This document shows positions 34,620 to 43,714 of a stretch of 64,000 bases of DNA, in pieces. Made by a program: the position numbers and the translations under genes. Under the pieces are notes generated by a model that did not search any database, had not been told where the DNA came from, and saw only the letters and a list, made by a program, of their open reading frames with translations. The stretch is from assembly GCA_963832245.1 (NCBI GenBank), contig CAWHTG010000004.1, positions 620,001 through 684,000 of the forward strand. Reading direction: 5' to 3'. Every line of letters begins with the position of its first letter. The first letter of the stretch is position 1. This stretch comes from JABDBE01 sp963832245 (lineage in GTDB: Bacteria > Acidobacteriota > Terriglobia > Terriglobales > Acidobacteriaceae).

Positions 34620-35881
34620 TCAGGGCGCAATTTCGGCCTGTTTCTGATCAACCTTTGCAAAGAACTTCCGTATATCGTCAAGCAGGAGTTCGGGTTGTTC
34701 CAGAGCGGCGAAGTGCCCGCCCTTCGGCATTTCAGTTTTTTGCACTACGTTGTATGTTTCAGTAATCCAACGAAACGGAGGGACAGCCACCTCCCTCGGA
34801 AAATCCGCGTACGCCACGGGAGTCTCCAGGCGTGGCGTCGGCGCCATTTCCTCTCTGGTGAGCCGGTTCTCACGATAGATTCGCATGGCGGAGCCCACCG
34901 TACCGGTCGCCCAATAGAGCGTGACATCGGTCAGAAATGTGTCGCGGTCCACCGCCGTAAGAAAATCGCCGGTGTTGTCCGTAAGCAGTTGAAATTTTCC
35001 TATCATCCAGGCCAACCACCCAACCGGGGAGTCAGTCAGGGCATAGGCAAGCGTCTGCGGTTCAGCGGCCTGGAGGAAAAAAAACTGCTCTCTGGTCGGT
35101 CAAAGAACGAAAACCGTTTCCGCTCCGCATCGCTCATTTGCGCGACTGCTTCCGGGTTCGGGGGGTCCGCGGTAATAAGGTTCAGGTGAAGCCCGATCAC
35201 GTGCGTGGGCGCCTGGTAAGCCATGTCTTGGGCTATTGCCGAACCCCAGTCGCCGCCCTGGATGCCGTACTTGGAATAGCCCAAACGATCCATCAGAACG
35301 ACCAGAGCTTTCGCCATCCGCTGTGGGCCCCAGCCACGGGTTGTGGTGGGTCCGGAAAATCCAAAGCCAGGAAGCGAAGGAACAATGATGTGGAATGCTG
35401 GGCTATGGCTGTCTTTGGGATGGGTAAGCGGCTCGATCAGCGCGAGAAATTCAAGAATCGAACCGGGCCAGCCGTGAATTAACAGCAAGGGTATTGCGTC
35501 GGGGCGGGGCGAGCGCTGATGGATAAAATAAATCTGCTGTCCATCAATTTCCGTGGTGAACTGGTCAAAGAGGTTGATCTTAGCTTCTTGCGCGCGCCAG
35601 TCGTAGCTGTTCTGCCAGTACTCCGCGAGTTCGCGGACCTTTTTGATGTCGGCGCCGTACTCCCACGTCGTGCCCGGAAGTTGATCGGGCCATTTGGTTT
35701 CTGCCAAGCGGCGCCGAAGATCGATCAGAACCTGGTCGGGAACATGCACTTTGAACGGCCGGATTGTGGCCAGCACTTGCGCTTGTCCAAGCGCAAGTGA
35801 CGGGAACAAAAGCAACGCGGCCAGCAGAAACCTCCCGCACTGCGAGACTGCCCTTTCCGCTCTCTCGAACCCAGTTTTCAT
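34620..35881 (-). pseudogene. secreted epoxide hydrolase, frameshifted in a poly-T run
   Basis: One gene split over two frames. The 5' part (35881 to about 35050) has a signal peptide, the N-terminal EHN region (FKVHVPDQVLIDLRRRLAETKWPDQLPGT), the HGWPGS oxyanion motif and the nucleophile motif GGDWGSAIAQD. The 3' part (about 35045 to 34620) has WMIGKFQ, FPREVAVPPFRW and the catalytic His region KGGHFAALEQPELL. Frames join cleanly if one T is added to an 8-T run (minus strand, about 35073-35080): SSFFFLQAAEPQTLAYALTD. This restores 420 residues, the normal length. May be a real mutation, slippage or a sequencing error. Confidence 0.85.
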
Positions 35882-35978
35882 ACGCTCTCACACTCCAGTG
35901 TTGAGCGAACTCATGAGGAAAAACTTGGACACGACATCCCGCATTTCTTCCCATGCGACGTTCTACATTGGGGCGAGC

Positions 35979-36701
35979 TCAGCGAGCATCCGCCGGCGTT
36001 CCGTCCGACCACTCGGACACCGGAACCATGAACTCGGTTACTGGCTCCGGAGCACCATTAAAGTGTGGATTCACCAGAATCGGGGAATCAGGCGCGCCTG
36101 CACCCCAAGTCTTAGCGTCCTTCAGCGGAACGTAAAACATGAGATGAGGAACCCAGTGCCCGGCGCGGTCGTTAAGGTGCCCTTGCTTCGACAGCATATA
36201 GGTCATCGCGGCAGGCGCGCACTCTGGCAGTTCCTTTTTCTCAACCGCGGCCTTCATACTCGCATGGATTTCATCTTTCGATTGTCCAGCCAATACAAAT
36301 TTTGTCCTCATCAAAGTGATCGGCAGCACCGTCCGAGCGGCGGGTGGATTAAAGCAGCTCGGACCTCGATTTTTAGGGTTCCAAAACTCTGGGTTGTTAT
36401 CGAATGAGCCCATCCATGCGCGTTCTACAACGCAGACAAAGCCGTTCTTGCCTTCGACCGCAGTCTCGTAGCCATTTCTTCCGAGGACCATAACGGTGGC
36501 ATCCTTGGAAACGGATGGCGGAGCCGCGCTTCGCGCCAAGGCAATTTCGTCATTGCGGTCCGGAATGAGGTATTGGTCAAGGGGCGCCATGCTCGGATAT
36601 AGTGTCTTAGCGTCCGCCGCCCGTGCTGGCCGCGCCGCGCCCAGTGCGACAACCAGCCCCAAGGCGCCCGATGCGATCATCTTAACTATCTCTCGTCTCA
36701 T
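35979..36701 (-). CDS. conserved hypothetical exported protein
   Basis: A 240-residue protein with a signal peptide (MRREIVKMIASGALGLVVALG, then ARA) and a mature region rich in short conserved blocks: CVVERAWMGSF, NPPAARTVLP, MTYMLSKQGHLNDRAGHWVPHLMFYVP and FMVPVSEWSDGTPAD. The HLMFYVP style is common in soil-bacterial exported proteins with no assigned activity. Its ATG overlaps the TGA of the ddl-like fragment. It is part of a minus-strand run with two hydrolases. Confidence 0.7.
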   Translation of the reverse strand: MRREIVKMIASGALGLVVALGAARPARAADAKTLYPSMAPLDQYLIPDRNDEIALARSAAPPSVSKDATVMVLGRNGYETAVEGKNGFVCVVERAWMGSFDNNPEFWNPKNRGPSCFNPPAARTVLPITLMRTKFVLAGQSKDEIHASMKAAVEKKELPECAPAAMTYMLSKQGHLNDRAGHWVPHLMFYVPLKDAKTWGAGAPDSPILVNPHFNGAPEPVTEFMVPVSEWSDGTPADAR

Positions 36702-36928
36702 TTGGTTCTCTCCTTAAAGTCCTTGTGATGCAGATTTAAAAGTATGGGTCCAAACCCATGATCGGCGTGCTCGGCGATCAGCCAGCGGCCTTCTTTTGTG
36801 ATCCCGATGGGCACGACCTCGTATTTGTCCTTGTCAATCGCACTGAGAACGGACGCAGCCGAAAACAGCGAGACTTCGTGCTCGCCGCTGCGCCCGCCAA
36901 ACAAGATGCCAACTCGAAGTTTCTTCAT
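36698..36928 (-). pseudogene. D-alanine-D-alanine ligase, N-terminal fragment
   Basis: About 50 residues match the start of Ddl: MKKLRVGILFGGRSGEHEVS, SVLSAIDKDKYEVVPIGITKEGRW. The match then ends and an unrelated tail of about 25 residues leads to a stop that overlaps the next ATG. The ATP-grasp body and active site are gone. It lies between two co-directional genes in a region of broken genes, so it is best seen as debris from recombination. Confidence 0.75.
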
Positions 36929-36956
36929 GCTTTTTCCATTTGCCCGAAACGCCCGC

Positions 36957-37808
36957 TCACTTTCCAATAAACTCGAGCAGAGCCTGGTTAAACTCCGCCG
37001 GCTTCTCGATCTGCGGAACGTGGCCGCAGTGCTCGAACACGAGCAACTTGGCTCCAGCTATGCCATCACGAAGTTTCTCGCCGCTGGCCAGCGGAATTAA
37101 TTCGTCCTGCCGCCCCCACAGCAGCAACGTGGCCGCGTGAATGGAAGCCAGCTTTCCATCTTCAAATTGGGGCGAGGCAAAGCCGGCCACCGTGCGCTGG
37201 ATCGTATATCCGTCGTTGTTGCGCATGTGCTGGGTGAACGCCTGCATCACACCTTCATCGCTCACCATCTTCTTGTCATAGAAAACCAATTCGATCAAAG
37301 TCCGCCAACCCGCTATCGTAGACGGATTCAAGTCGGGCAGAGGCCCCTGCCAAGCCAAACCCGCCGCATCCACCAGCACCAGCTTGTCGACCATCTCCGG
37401 ATGCTGCACCGCAAAGTCGGTGGCGATCCAGCCGCCGAACGAATTCCCCACCAGCGTCGCTTTGGCAATCTTCTCTGCCTGCATGAACCCGTGGAGGAAG
37501 TCAGCGAAAGTCGCAATCTTGTAATCAATGAGCGGCTTGTCGGATTGGCCGAAGCCGATCTGGTCGATGGCGTAGACGTGGTACTTGGGGGCGAGAGCGC
37601 CAATATTCGCAAACCATAATTCTTTGGTCGCGCCGAGACCATGCAGAAGAATCACCGTGGGGCCTTGGCCGACCTCAAAGTAGTGAATGTTTTGCCCATA
37701 CACGGCGGCGACTCTTTCCTGTGGTAAATTGGAGTTTTGTGAGAAGCCGAGCGAAACCATTGCCATCAGCACGGCAACGAACAGAACGGAACGGAGATAC
37801 AGCTTCAT
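36957..37808 (-). CDS. secreted alpha/beta hydrolase
   Basis: A 283-residue protein with a signal peptide (about 1-23, ending GFSQN). The alpha/beta hydrolase core shows VILLHGLGATKELWF (oxyanion), GNSFGGWIATDFA (nucleophile Ser), WGRQDELIP (acid) and HCGHVPQIEKPAEF (His). It resembles MhpC-type C-C hydrolases and esterases. A TetR-type palindrome 199 bases upstream (38007-38020), matching one beside the tetR gene at 38155, suggests repression by that regulator. Confidence 0.88.
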   Translation of the reverse strand: MKLYLRSVLFVAVLMAMVSLGFSQNSNLPQERVAAVYGQNIHYFEVGQGPTVILLHGLGATKELWFANIGALAPKYHVYAIDQIGFGQSDKPLIDYKIATFADFLHGFMQAEKIAKATLVGNSFGGWIATDFAVQHPEMVDKLVLVDAAGLAWQGPLPDLNPSTIAGWRTLIELVFYDKKMVSDEGVMQAFTQHMRNNDGYTIQRTVAGFASPQFEDGKLASIHAATLLLWGRQDELIPLASGEKLRDGIAGAKLLVFEHCGHVPQIEKPAEFNQALLEFIGK

Positions 37809-38154
37809 AGAACCTCACTTGATCGAAGTATCTAGAGAATCTTCTTCCCGAAAGCCGACAGCGCCAGTTCCACCGCCAGATCGGCGGTTCGGTTGTGTTC
37901 GTCGATCAACCGTTCGGTTCATCGATTTTTCTCTTCGACGCGGATTTAAATACACTCCGGCCTGTCAACATGTGATGCGGCGGTGATCGTTGATAGTTGC
38001 CTTATAATACCGACTGGTATGTATGTTTATATTGGGAGACATGCGCGTTAGGGCGAACAGACTATCTGTCGCTCGCGAAAAGCCGCGCGACCGCAACCTG
38101 CTGGTCCCGAGCAGGCGGTTGCTAAGCAGTTACGATCCTCACAAAGACGGCGGG
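37809..38154. other. intergenic region with a TetR operator
   Basis: No gene is supported here. The palindrome at 38007-38020 is its one recognisable element. Confidence 0.5.
38007..38020. promoter_or_regulatory. TetR operator 1
   Basis: ATACC-GACT-GGTAT has perfect arms. It shares the ATACC-xACT-xGTAT core with the palindrome at the start of the tetR gene (38815-38830). Confidence 0.65.
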
Positions 38155-38817
38155 CTAGCCCCGGCCTGGCGCTCGCGCCCGGCCGCGTGCCGGGCGCAGC
38201 GACTCCAAGTGGCGAATCACGCTTCTTTGTCCTGATCGCAACATCCGGGGATCCTGCGAATTCTTTGCTAAAACGGCGTACCCCTCCCATGCCGCGATCA
38301 CGAACGCAGCCGTTTCATTCGCGTTTATATCACTCCGCACCATCTGGCGTTTCTGCCCTTCGCGCAGTGCCTCCGCCATGGCGTCGTGCCAGTCCTTATA
38401 AACTCTTGCCGTCCTTTTGCGGAATCCCTCATCAAGACCTGACATCTCTTGAGACAGGTTAAGCAAGTAGCAGCCACGCTGAACGTCTTCTCTTTTCAGC
38501 GATTCGGACTGAATAATGCGGATCAGAACGTCGATGGGGTTCTTGGCGTTCCGTAAAGGCAGCACCCACTTCTGGTGCACCTTACTTGCGATGACCTCGT
38601 CCACTACCGTATACCCGAGGGCTTCTTTGTTATCGAAGTGGTAGTACAACGCGCCCTTAGTCACCCCCGCTTTGGCCAGAATGGCATCCAGGTCAGCGCT
38701 CCGAAATCCTGAGCGGTGCATCTCCTGGAAGGCGGCCCGCAACAAGCGCCCTCGCGTGCGCTCTGGATCGCGCGGTGCGGCCCCGCTGCGTCTCGGCCTG
38801 TTTCCACCCGCTAACAT
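38155..38817 (-). CDS. TetR family regulator
   Basis: A 220-residue regulator from the ATG at 38817. HTH: RGRLLRAAFQEMHRSGFRSADL, then ILAKAGVTKGALYYHFDNKEALG. The C-terminal part follows the TetR_C type of YcdC/AcrR relatives (IIQSESLKREDVQRGCYLLNLSQEM). The frame extends 23 codons upstream without protein character. The chosen ATG lies within the palindrome 38815-38830, so the message is probably near-leaderless or starts at a later codon. Likely targets: itself and the hydrolase run downstream. Confidence 0.88.
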   Translation of the reverse strand: MLAGGNRPRRSGAAPRDPERTRGRLLRAAFQEMHRSGFRSADLDAILAKAGVTKGALYYHFDNKEALGYTVVDEVIASKVHQKWVLPLRNAKNPIDVLIRIIQSESLKREDVQRGCYLLNLSQEMSGLDEGFRKRTARVYKDWHDAMAEALREGQKRQMVRSDINANETAAFVIAAWEGYAVLAKNSQDPRMLRSGQRSVIRHLESLRPARGRARAPGRG

Positions 38818-38830
38818 ACCAACTAGTATG
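38815..38830. promoter_or_regulatory. TetR operator 2, overlapping the tetR start
   Basis: CATAC-CAACTA-GTATG has perfect 5-base arms and the same core as the site at 38007-38020. The position fits autorepression. Confidence 0.65.
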
Positions 38831-39089
38831 CATGTTACGAACTGCAATTGTCGAGGCGAATGCTCTTCCGGATTCCCGAATCTCATAGCATCCGCCGGCG
38901 ATCTCTATTGATATCCGTATGAATTGATCAGCGAGCTTGTTTCGCTTTGTTTCGACTATTGGTCAATTCATCACTTTTTCTTCCCGGAAGCCACATCTGA
39001 AACGTTCTGAAACCACGTACTTTCCACAAAGACGGTCCCCGGCTTGCCTTCTTCCCCACCAGCACTCCGCCGATAGGTGCCCGCAGCTT

Positions 39090-39105
39090 TTGTCAGCCAT
39101 GACAA
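39090..39105. promoter_or_regulatory. inverted repeat upstream of TonB receptor gene
   Basis: TTGTCA-GCCA-TGACAA has perfect arms about 50 bases before the receptor start. A candidate operator with no assigned regulator. Confidence 0.35.
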
Positions 39106-39156
39106 GCGGCCGCACGGAGAAGTGAGCAAGTCAAATCCAGTGTGATGGAGGAAGCA

Positions 39157-42100
39157 ATGAGTTGTAAGTTTAAATCTCTACCCACGTTAGCCGCCGTGCT
39201 ATGCGTGGTTATTCTGACTCTTGTCAGCCGGCCGATGGCACAAAACATTGTGACCGGCGGCATATCAGGCACGGTCACCGACCCTTCGGGCGCGGTGATA
39301 TCAAGCGCAACGATCAACCTGAAGAGCAACACCACAGGAGAAACCCAGACCACCATCACCGGTGCCACCGGTTTGTACAACTTCCCGCTGTTGAAGCCTG
39401 GGTCCTACACGGTGAGCATCAGCCAGACCGGATTCCGTACCTTCAACGAAACCGTAGACGTACCACTGGGGCAGATTGCCACGGCCAACATCAAGCTGGT
39501 TGTCGGCAACACTTCCGAGACCGTCGAAGTGTCCGGACAGGTTCCCCTGCTGCAGACGGAAGATGCCAACATCAGCACGACCTATAACGAAGCCCAGATC
39601 CAACAACTGCCCGATCCCGGCGGGGACATCACCACTTACGCCCAAACCGCTCCCGGCGTGTTGATGAACACCGGCGGCAATTTCGGCAACTTCAGCGCTT
39701 TCGGATTGCCGGCTACCTCGAACCTGTTCACTGAGAACGGCAACGACGAAAACGACCCGTTCTTGAACCTGAACAACTCCGGCTCCAGCAACTTGCTGAT
39801 CGGCCAGAACGAAGTTCAGGAAGTCGCAGTGGTCAGCAATGGTTACACTGCTCAGTATGGCCGCCAGGCGGGCGTCCAAGTTGACTACACCACCAAGTCG
39901 GGCAGCAATGCCTTCCACGGCAACGCAAGCTTCTTCTTCAACAGCAGCGGCTTCAACGCCAATGACTGGTTCCAGAAGCAAAGCGAGATCGCGACCGGAA
40001 CACCCAACCAACAACCGTTCGCCGTGAACCATATGTGGGCGGGTTCGATCGGCGGTCCCATTGTGAAGAACAAGCTGTTCTTCTACGTGGACCAGGAGGG
40101 CTTGTACTATGGCCTGCCTAGCGTCCAGGCGACAAATCTGCCAACTCCGGCGTTCAGTGCTGCAATCCAGAACAACATTAACTCGATTTACGGCGCCGGT
40201 TCAGCTCAGTCCCGCTACTACCAACAGGAGTTGGCCCTATATGCGAACTCTCCGGTTGCTGGCATCGCTGTCCCCACAGGGGGCGGTTGCGGCGATATAA
40301 AGGCGCTTCCAGGGTTCAACCTCGGCGGGGGTTGCCTCATGTCAGCCGTCGCCTCCGGCGTGAACCACAACAAAGAGTGGTTGCTGACCGAGCGTATCGA
40401 CTACAACATCAGCAACAACGACAAACTCTTTGGCCGCTTCAAGGCGGACCATGGGGATCAGCCAACCACGACTGACCTTATTGATCCGAAGATATTCAGT
40501 ACCTCAAGCAATCAGCCGGAGTACGAAGGCCAGATCAACGAGACCCACATCTTCTCGCCGACCACAGTCAATAACTTCATTGTCTCCGGTCTGTGGTACA
40601 GCGCGGTATTCCTGCCCGACAGCGGCGCTGCTGCGGTGGTGGCGGCCAATGGATACGGCAACATCGTATTTAATGACAATACGCTATCCGCTCTTGGCGG
40701 GAGTAACGTTGGCGACAATAATTTCCCCCAGGGCCGAAATTCAACCATGGGGCAGGTGACGGACGATTTGTCGATCACTCGTGGCGCTCACACCTTCAAG
40801 ATGGGTCTTAACTTCCGGCGCGACGACCTCACAGACTACGACGCCCAAATCCAAAACAATGGCTTGGTGCAATTTGGGTCCCTGGCTGATTTCGTCAACG
40901 GTACCGTCATCGCCGGCAATGGCGATAGTTATTCTCAGGTCTTCACTAAGAACGGTGATGTGCGAATCGGTTTCTATAGCCTGGGGCTGTACTTCCAGGA
41001 CGAATACCGTGTAACCCCGAACCTGAAACTGACGCTCGCGCTTCGTGGCGACCGAAACTCCAACCCCATCTGCGCGAGTGATTGCTACTCGCGTTTCGAA
41101 ACGGCCTTCTCGGGCATGACTCACAACGTCAACACGCCGTACAACCAGGCTATCCTGGCTGGGACGCACAGCGCCTTCCCTGACGTCGAGAAGGTAGCCA
41201 TGCAGCCCCGCTTCGGGTTCACCTGGAGCCCGCTGGGACACACCAACACCGTCCTCCGCGGCGGCATCGGTGTGTTCTCCGATCTCTATCAGGGGGTCCT
41301 GATGGACGAACTGATCGGCAACTCGCCACTGACCAACATCTTTGTGGTTAAACCGGCTGCCAACGCCGCAGGCTTCGGAGCGCCCCTGGCACCACTTGCT
41401 CCGAGCGGCGTACAAACATTGGCAAACAACTCGAACAGTTCATTCTTGAACGCCTTCGCTAACGGCGGAACCTTGGCCTCGATTTTGGCGAGCAATCCGT
41501 TCTTCACCCCGCCCTCCATGACCTCGATTGCGAACCAAATCAACAATCCGAAGTACCTGGAATGGAACTTCGAGATCCAGCAGGCCATCGGCTCGAAAAT
41601 GTCTCTGAACATCGACTACGTAGGGACCCATGGCTACAACAACCTGATTCAGAACGGCAACCTGAATGCCGCCAATATGACGGGAGTAGCTGGATTTGGC
41701 GCAGGGCCATACACGCCGTTCGGGCAATTGCCTCAGGGCTCTATAACTGCTAACGGCATCCCCTTGGCTGGCTTGGATCCGCGCTTCGGGGCGGTTCGAG
41801 AGCTTCAAAGTGTCGGTGGCTCCAACTACGCCGGGTTGGTGACCACTTTCACCCGGAAGTTCACTCATGGCTTCCAGGGCAGCCTGAACTATACCTGGTC
41901 GCACGCATTGGACGACCTGACCTCCACGAACCCAGCAACGCCGCTCAACGGCTTCGCAAGCGCCGGATACCAGTTCAATCCAAACTGCCTGCGTTGCTAG
42001 AACTACGGCAACTCGGACACCGATGCCCGCCACAACCTGACGGCGAACTATGTTTGGAGCATCCCCTTCAAGTCGCAGAATAAATTCCTGAGCGAGGCTC

Positions 42101-42657
42101 TAGGTGGATGGACCATTGCTGGCACATTCTTCGCTCACAGCGGCCTGCCCTACACTCCGCAGACAATTGAAGGAGGGATCGACTTTACCAACGAGCAATT
42201 CCAAGTCACCGGCATGGTGCCTGCCAACAGCATTGGTAGCGTACCTGCCAATTGCCAGTCTGCAGGCCCGGGGCCGATTGGCGCTGCCACACCGTGCGTT
42301 ACGGCAGCTCAGTTCTCCCCGACTACTAGCGGCGTCAACCAGCCTGGTTTCGGAAACGTTGCGCGGAACAGCTTCCGTGGTCTGGGCTACTTTGACACGG
42401 ACATGAACATCAACAAGAGCTTCGCGGTCACCGAGCGCGTGCAGTTTGAACTGGGTGGAAGCTTCTTCAACATTCTCAACCATCCGAACTTTGGTTTGCC
42501 GAATGAGTACACCTTCTCGAACTTTGGCGCGATGTGCTCCTACGGCCCCTTCGGGTGCGAGGGTCTGGCAACCCAGCCCGCAACCCCGTATGGCGCTTTC
42601 CAAGGCGCTGGCGTGGAAGGCAGGTTGGTGCAGGTCCACGGAAAGATCACCTTCTAG
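39157..42657 (+). pseudogene. Oar-like TonB-dependent receptor interrupted by one in-frame TAG
   Basis: The ATG at 39157 follows GGAGGAAG. Layout: signal peptide (ending RPMAQN), a carboxypeptidase-regulatory-like domain (GGISGTVTDPSGAVISSATI through NIKLVVG), a plug domain with GRQAGVQVDYTTKSGSNAFHG, then a long beta-barrel (FFVGQ-type strands, NPNYLEWNFEIQQ-like segment). A TAG at 41998-42000 (codon 948) stops the frame after NPNCLRC, yet the same frame continues with NYGNSDTDARHNLTANYVW through ALGGWTIAGTFFAHSGLPYTP to the normal terminal GKITF and a double TAG. No other defect is seen over 219 codons. Substrate unknown; the family is expanded in Acidobacteriota. Confidence 0.88.
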
Positions 42658-42718
42658 TAGAGGTGAGGATCCGTGCCCCGCATAGGGCGTCTTAACAGTG
42701 CGACGCAGAATTCCTCAG

Positions 42719-42750
42719 CCACGGTCGAAAAGCTCAGCTTTCGACCGTGG
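42719..42750 (+). terminator. terminator after TonB receptor gene
   Basis: A perfect 12-base stem CCACGGTCGAAA / TTTCGACCGTGG with an 8-base loop lies 61 bases after the stop. The following CGTCTTCTCC is only moderately T-rich. Confidence 0.6.
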
Positions 42751-42942
42751 CGTCTTCTCCGTCGGATAGTCAGGACGATCACACTAGGAAGCTTGGTGCT
42801 GGTTGTCGTGCTGAGCACGAAGTGGCAAGCGCAAGTACAAGCACAGGATGCTAGAGCGCCACTGAATTCGGCGAGGAAAACGGAGGAGGCCGCTACGCGC
42901 CCCACAGCACTTCCGCAACTCCCGGCAGGTTCCTGCCAACCG

Positions 42943-43300
42943 TCAACGATGTTGCCCTTGATAAGCGTCACCTCGCACGGGGCGGCCCGCGCGCTCATCG
43001 GTAATCGCGCCGTCCCACACCACGGGACGTCCATTCACAAAAACGTACCTCACGCCCACCGAGTAATGCATGGGGGCATTGAAAGTAGAGGCATCGCGGA
43101 TGGTCTTGGGAGTCGAACACCGCGACGTCCGCAAACGCTCCGGACGGAGAATGCCGCGATCCAACAATCCCACGCGGCTCGCCGCCAGCGAAGTCATCTT
43201 GCGTACTGCCTCTTCCATGCTCATCGTGTGTTGCTCGCGAGCATACATTCCAAGGATGCGGGGGAACGCTCCAAACGCCCGCGGATGTGCCTCCGGTCAA
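42943..43300 (-). pseudogene. N-acyl-D-amino-acid deacylase, C-terminal remnant
   Basis: Two minus-strand frames together spell the end of a D-aminoacylase: HPRAFGAFPRILGMYAREQH, MSMEEAVRKMTSLAASRVGL, then GAFADVAVFD in a second frame, then DASTFNAPMHYSVGVRYVF and VNGRPVVWDGAITDERAGRPV back in the first. So at least one out-and-back frameshift occurs near 43120-43150, and the amidohydrolase N-terminal two-thirds with its metal ligands is missing. Dead gene. Confidence 0.75.
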
Positions 43301-43463
43301 GTCCCAAAAGCCCGTTCCAGCCGCGACCGGGACAGGCAGTCAGATCTTATCTCCCATCTTTGCAAACGGTGCTGAAGACCCAGTCTTCGCGTTGCCTTTC
43401 GGACTACTCTGCAGTGCACGGGACAAAGGAGTGACGGCAAAGTTTTTCTCGCTGGCGTTTGGT

Positions 43464-43700
43464 TTTCGACCTACAGCACAATCTCCGGCCCTCCATTGGC
43501 AGCGATCGTGGTGGATCTTTCCGAAGACTTGCGCAATCGCGAAGACCTCAGCCTGGACCACTTATTAAAGAACACGAGAATCCTGATGAGCACCGTGGCG
43601 CACGAAATCCGGAACTTGAGTGGCGCGGTTCTCGTGGTCCACAAGAACTTGTCGCGAATTAAGGAGCTCGAGACGCAAGGGTCATCCGTCGGCCAGGTAA
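43464..43700 (+). pseudogene. histidine kinase fragment (dimerisation/H-box)
   Basis: The frame reads VVDLSEDLRNREDLSLDHLL, then NTRILMSTVAHEIRNLSGAV and LVVHKNLSRIKELE. AHEIRN is a typical H-box with the phosphoacceptor His. No upstream sensor and no downstream ATPase domain is present, so this is a scrap of a PAS-type kinase. Confidence 0.65.
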
Positions 43701-43714
43701 TCGCGAGCAATAAC

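Noticed and set aside
38023..38235. 70-codon plus-strand frame after TetR operator 1
   Set aside because: Starts at the operator but has no ribosome site and overlaps the end of tetR on the other strand; Arg/Ser-rich without motif.
41998..42000. Selenocysteine or pyrrolysine insertion at the TonB receptor TAG
   Set aside because: Selenocysteine normally uses TGA and pyrrolysine needs dedicated genes not seen here; no nearby stem-loop stands out. Kept only as an amber-interruption observation.
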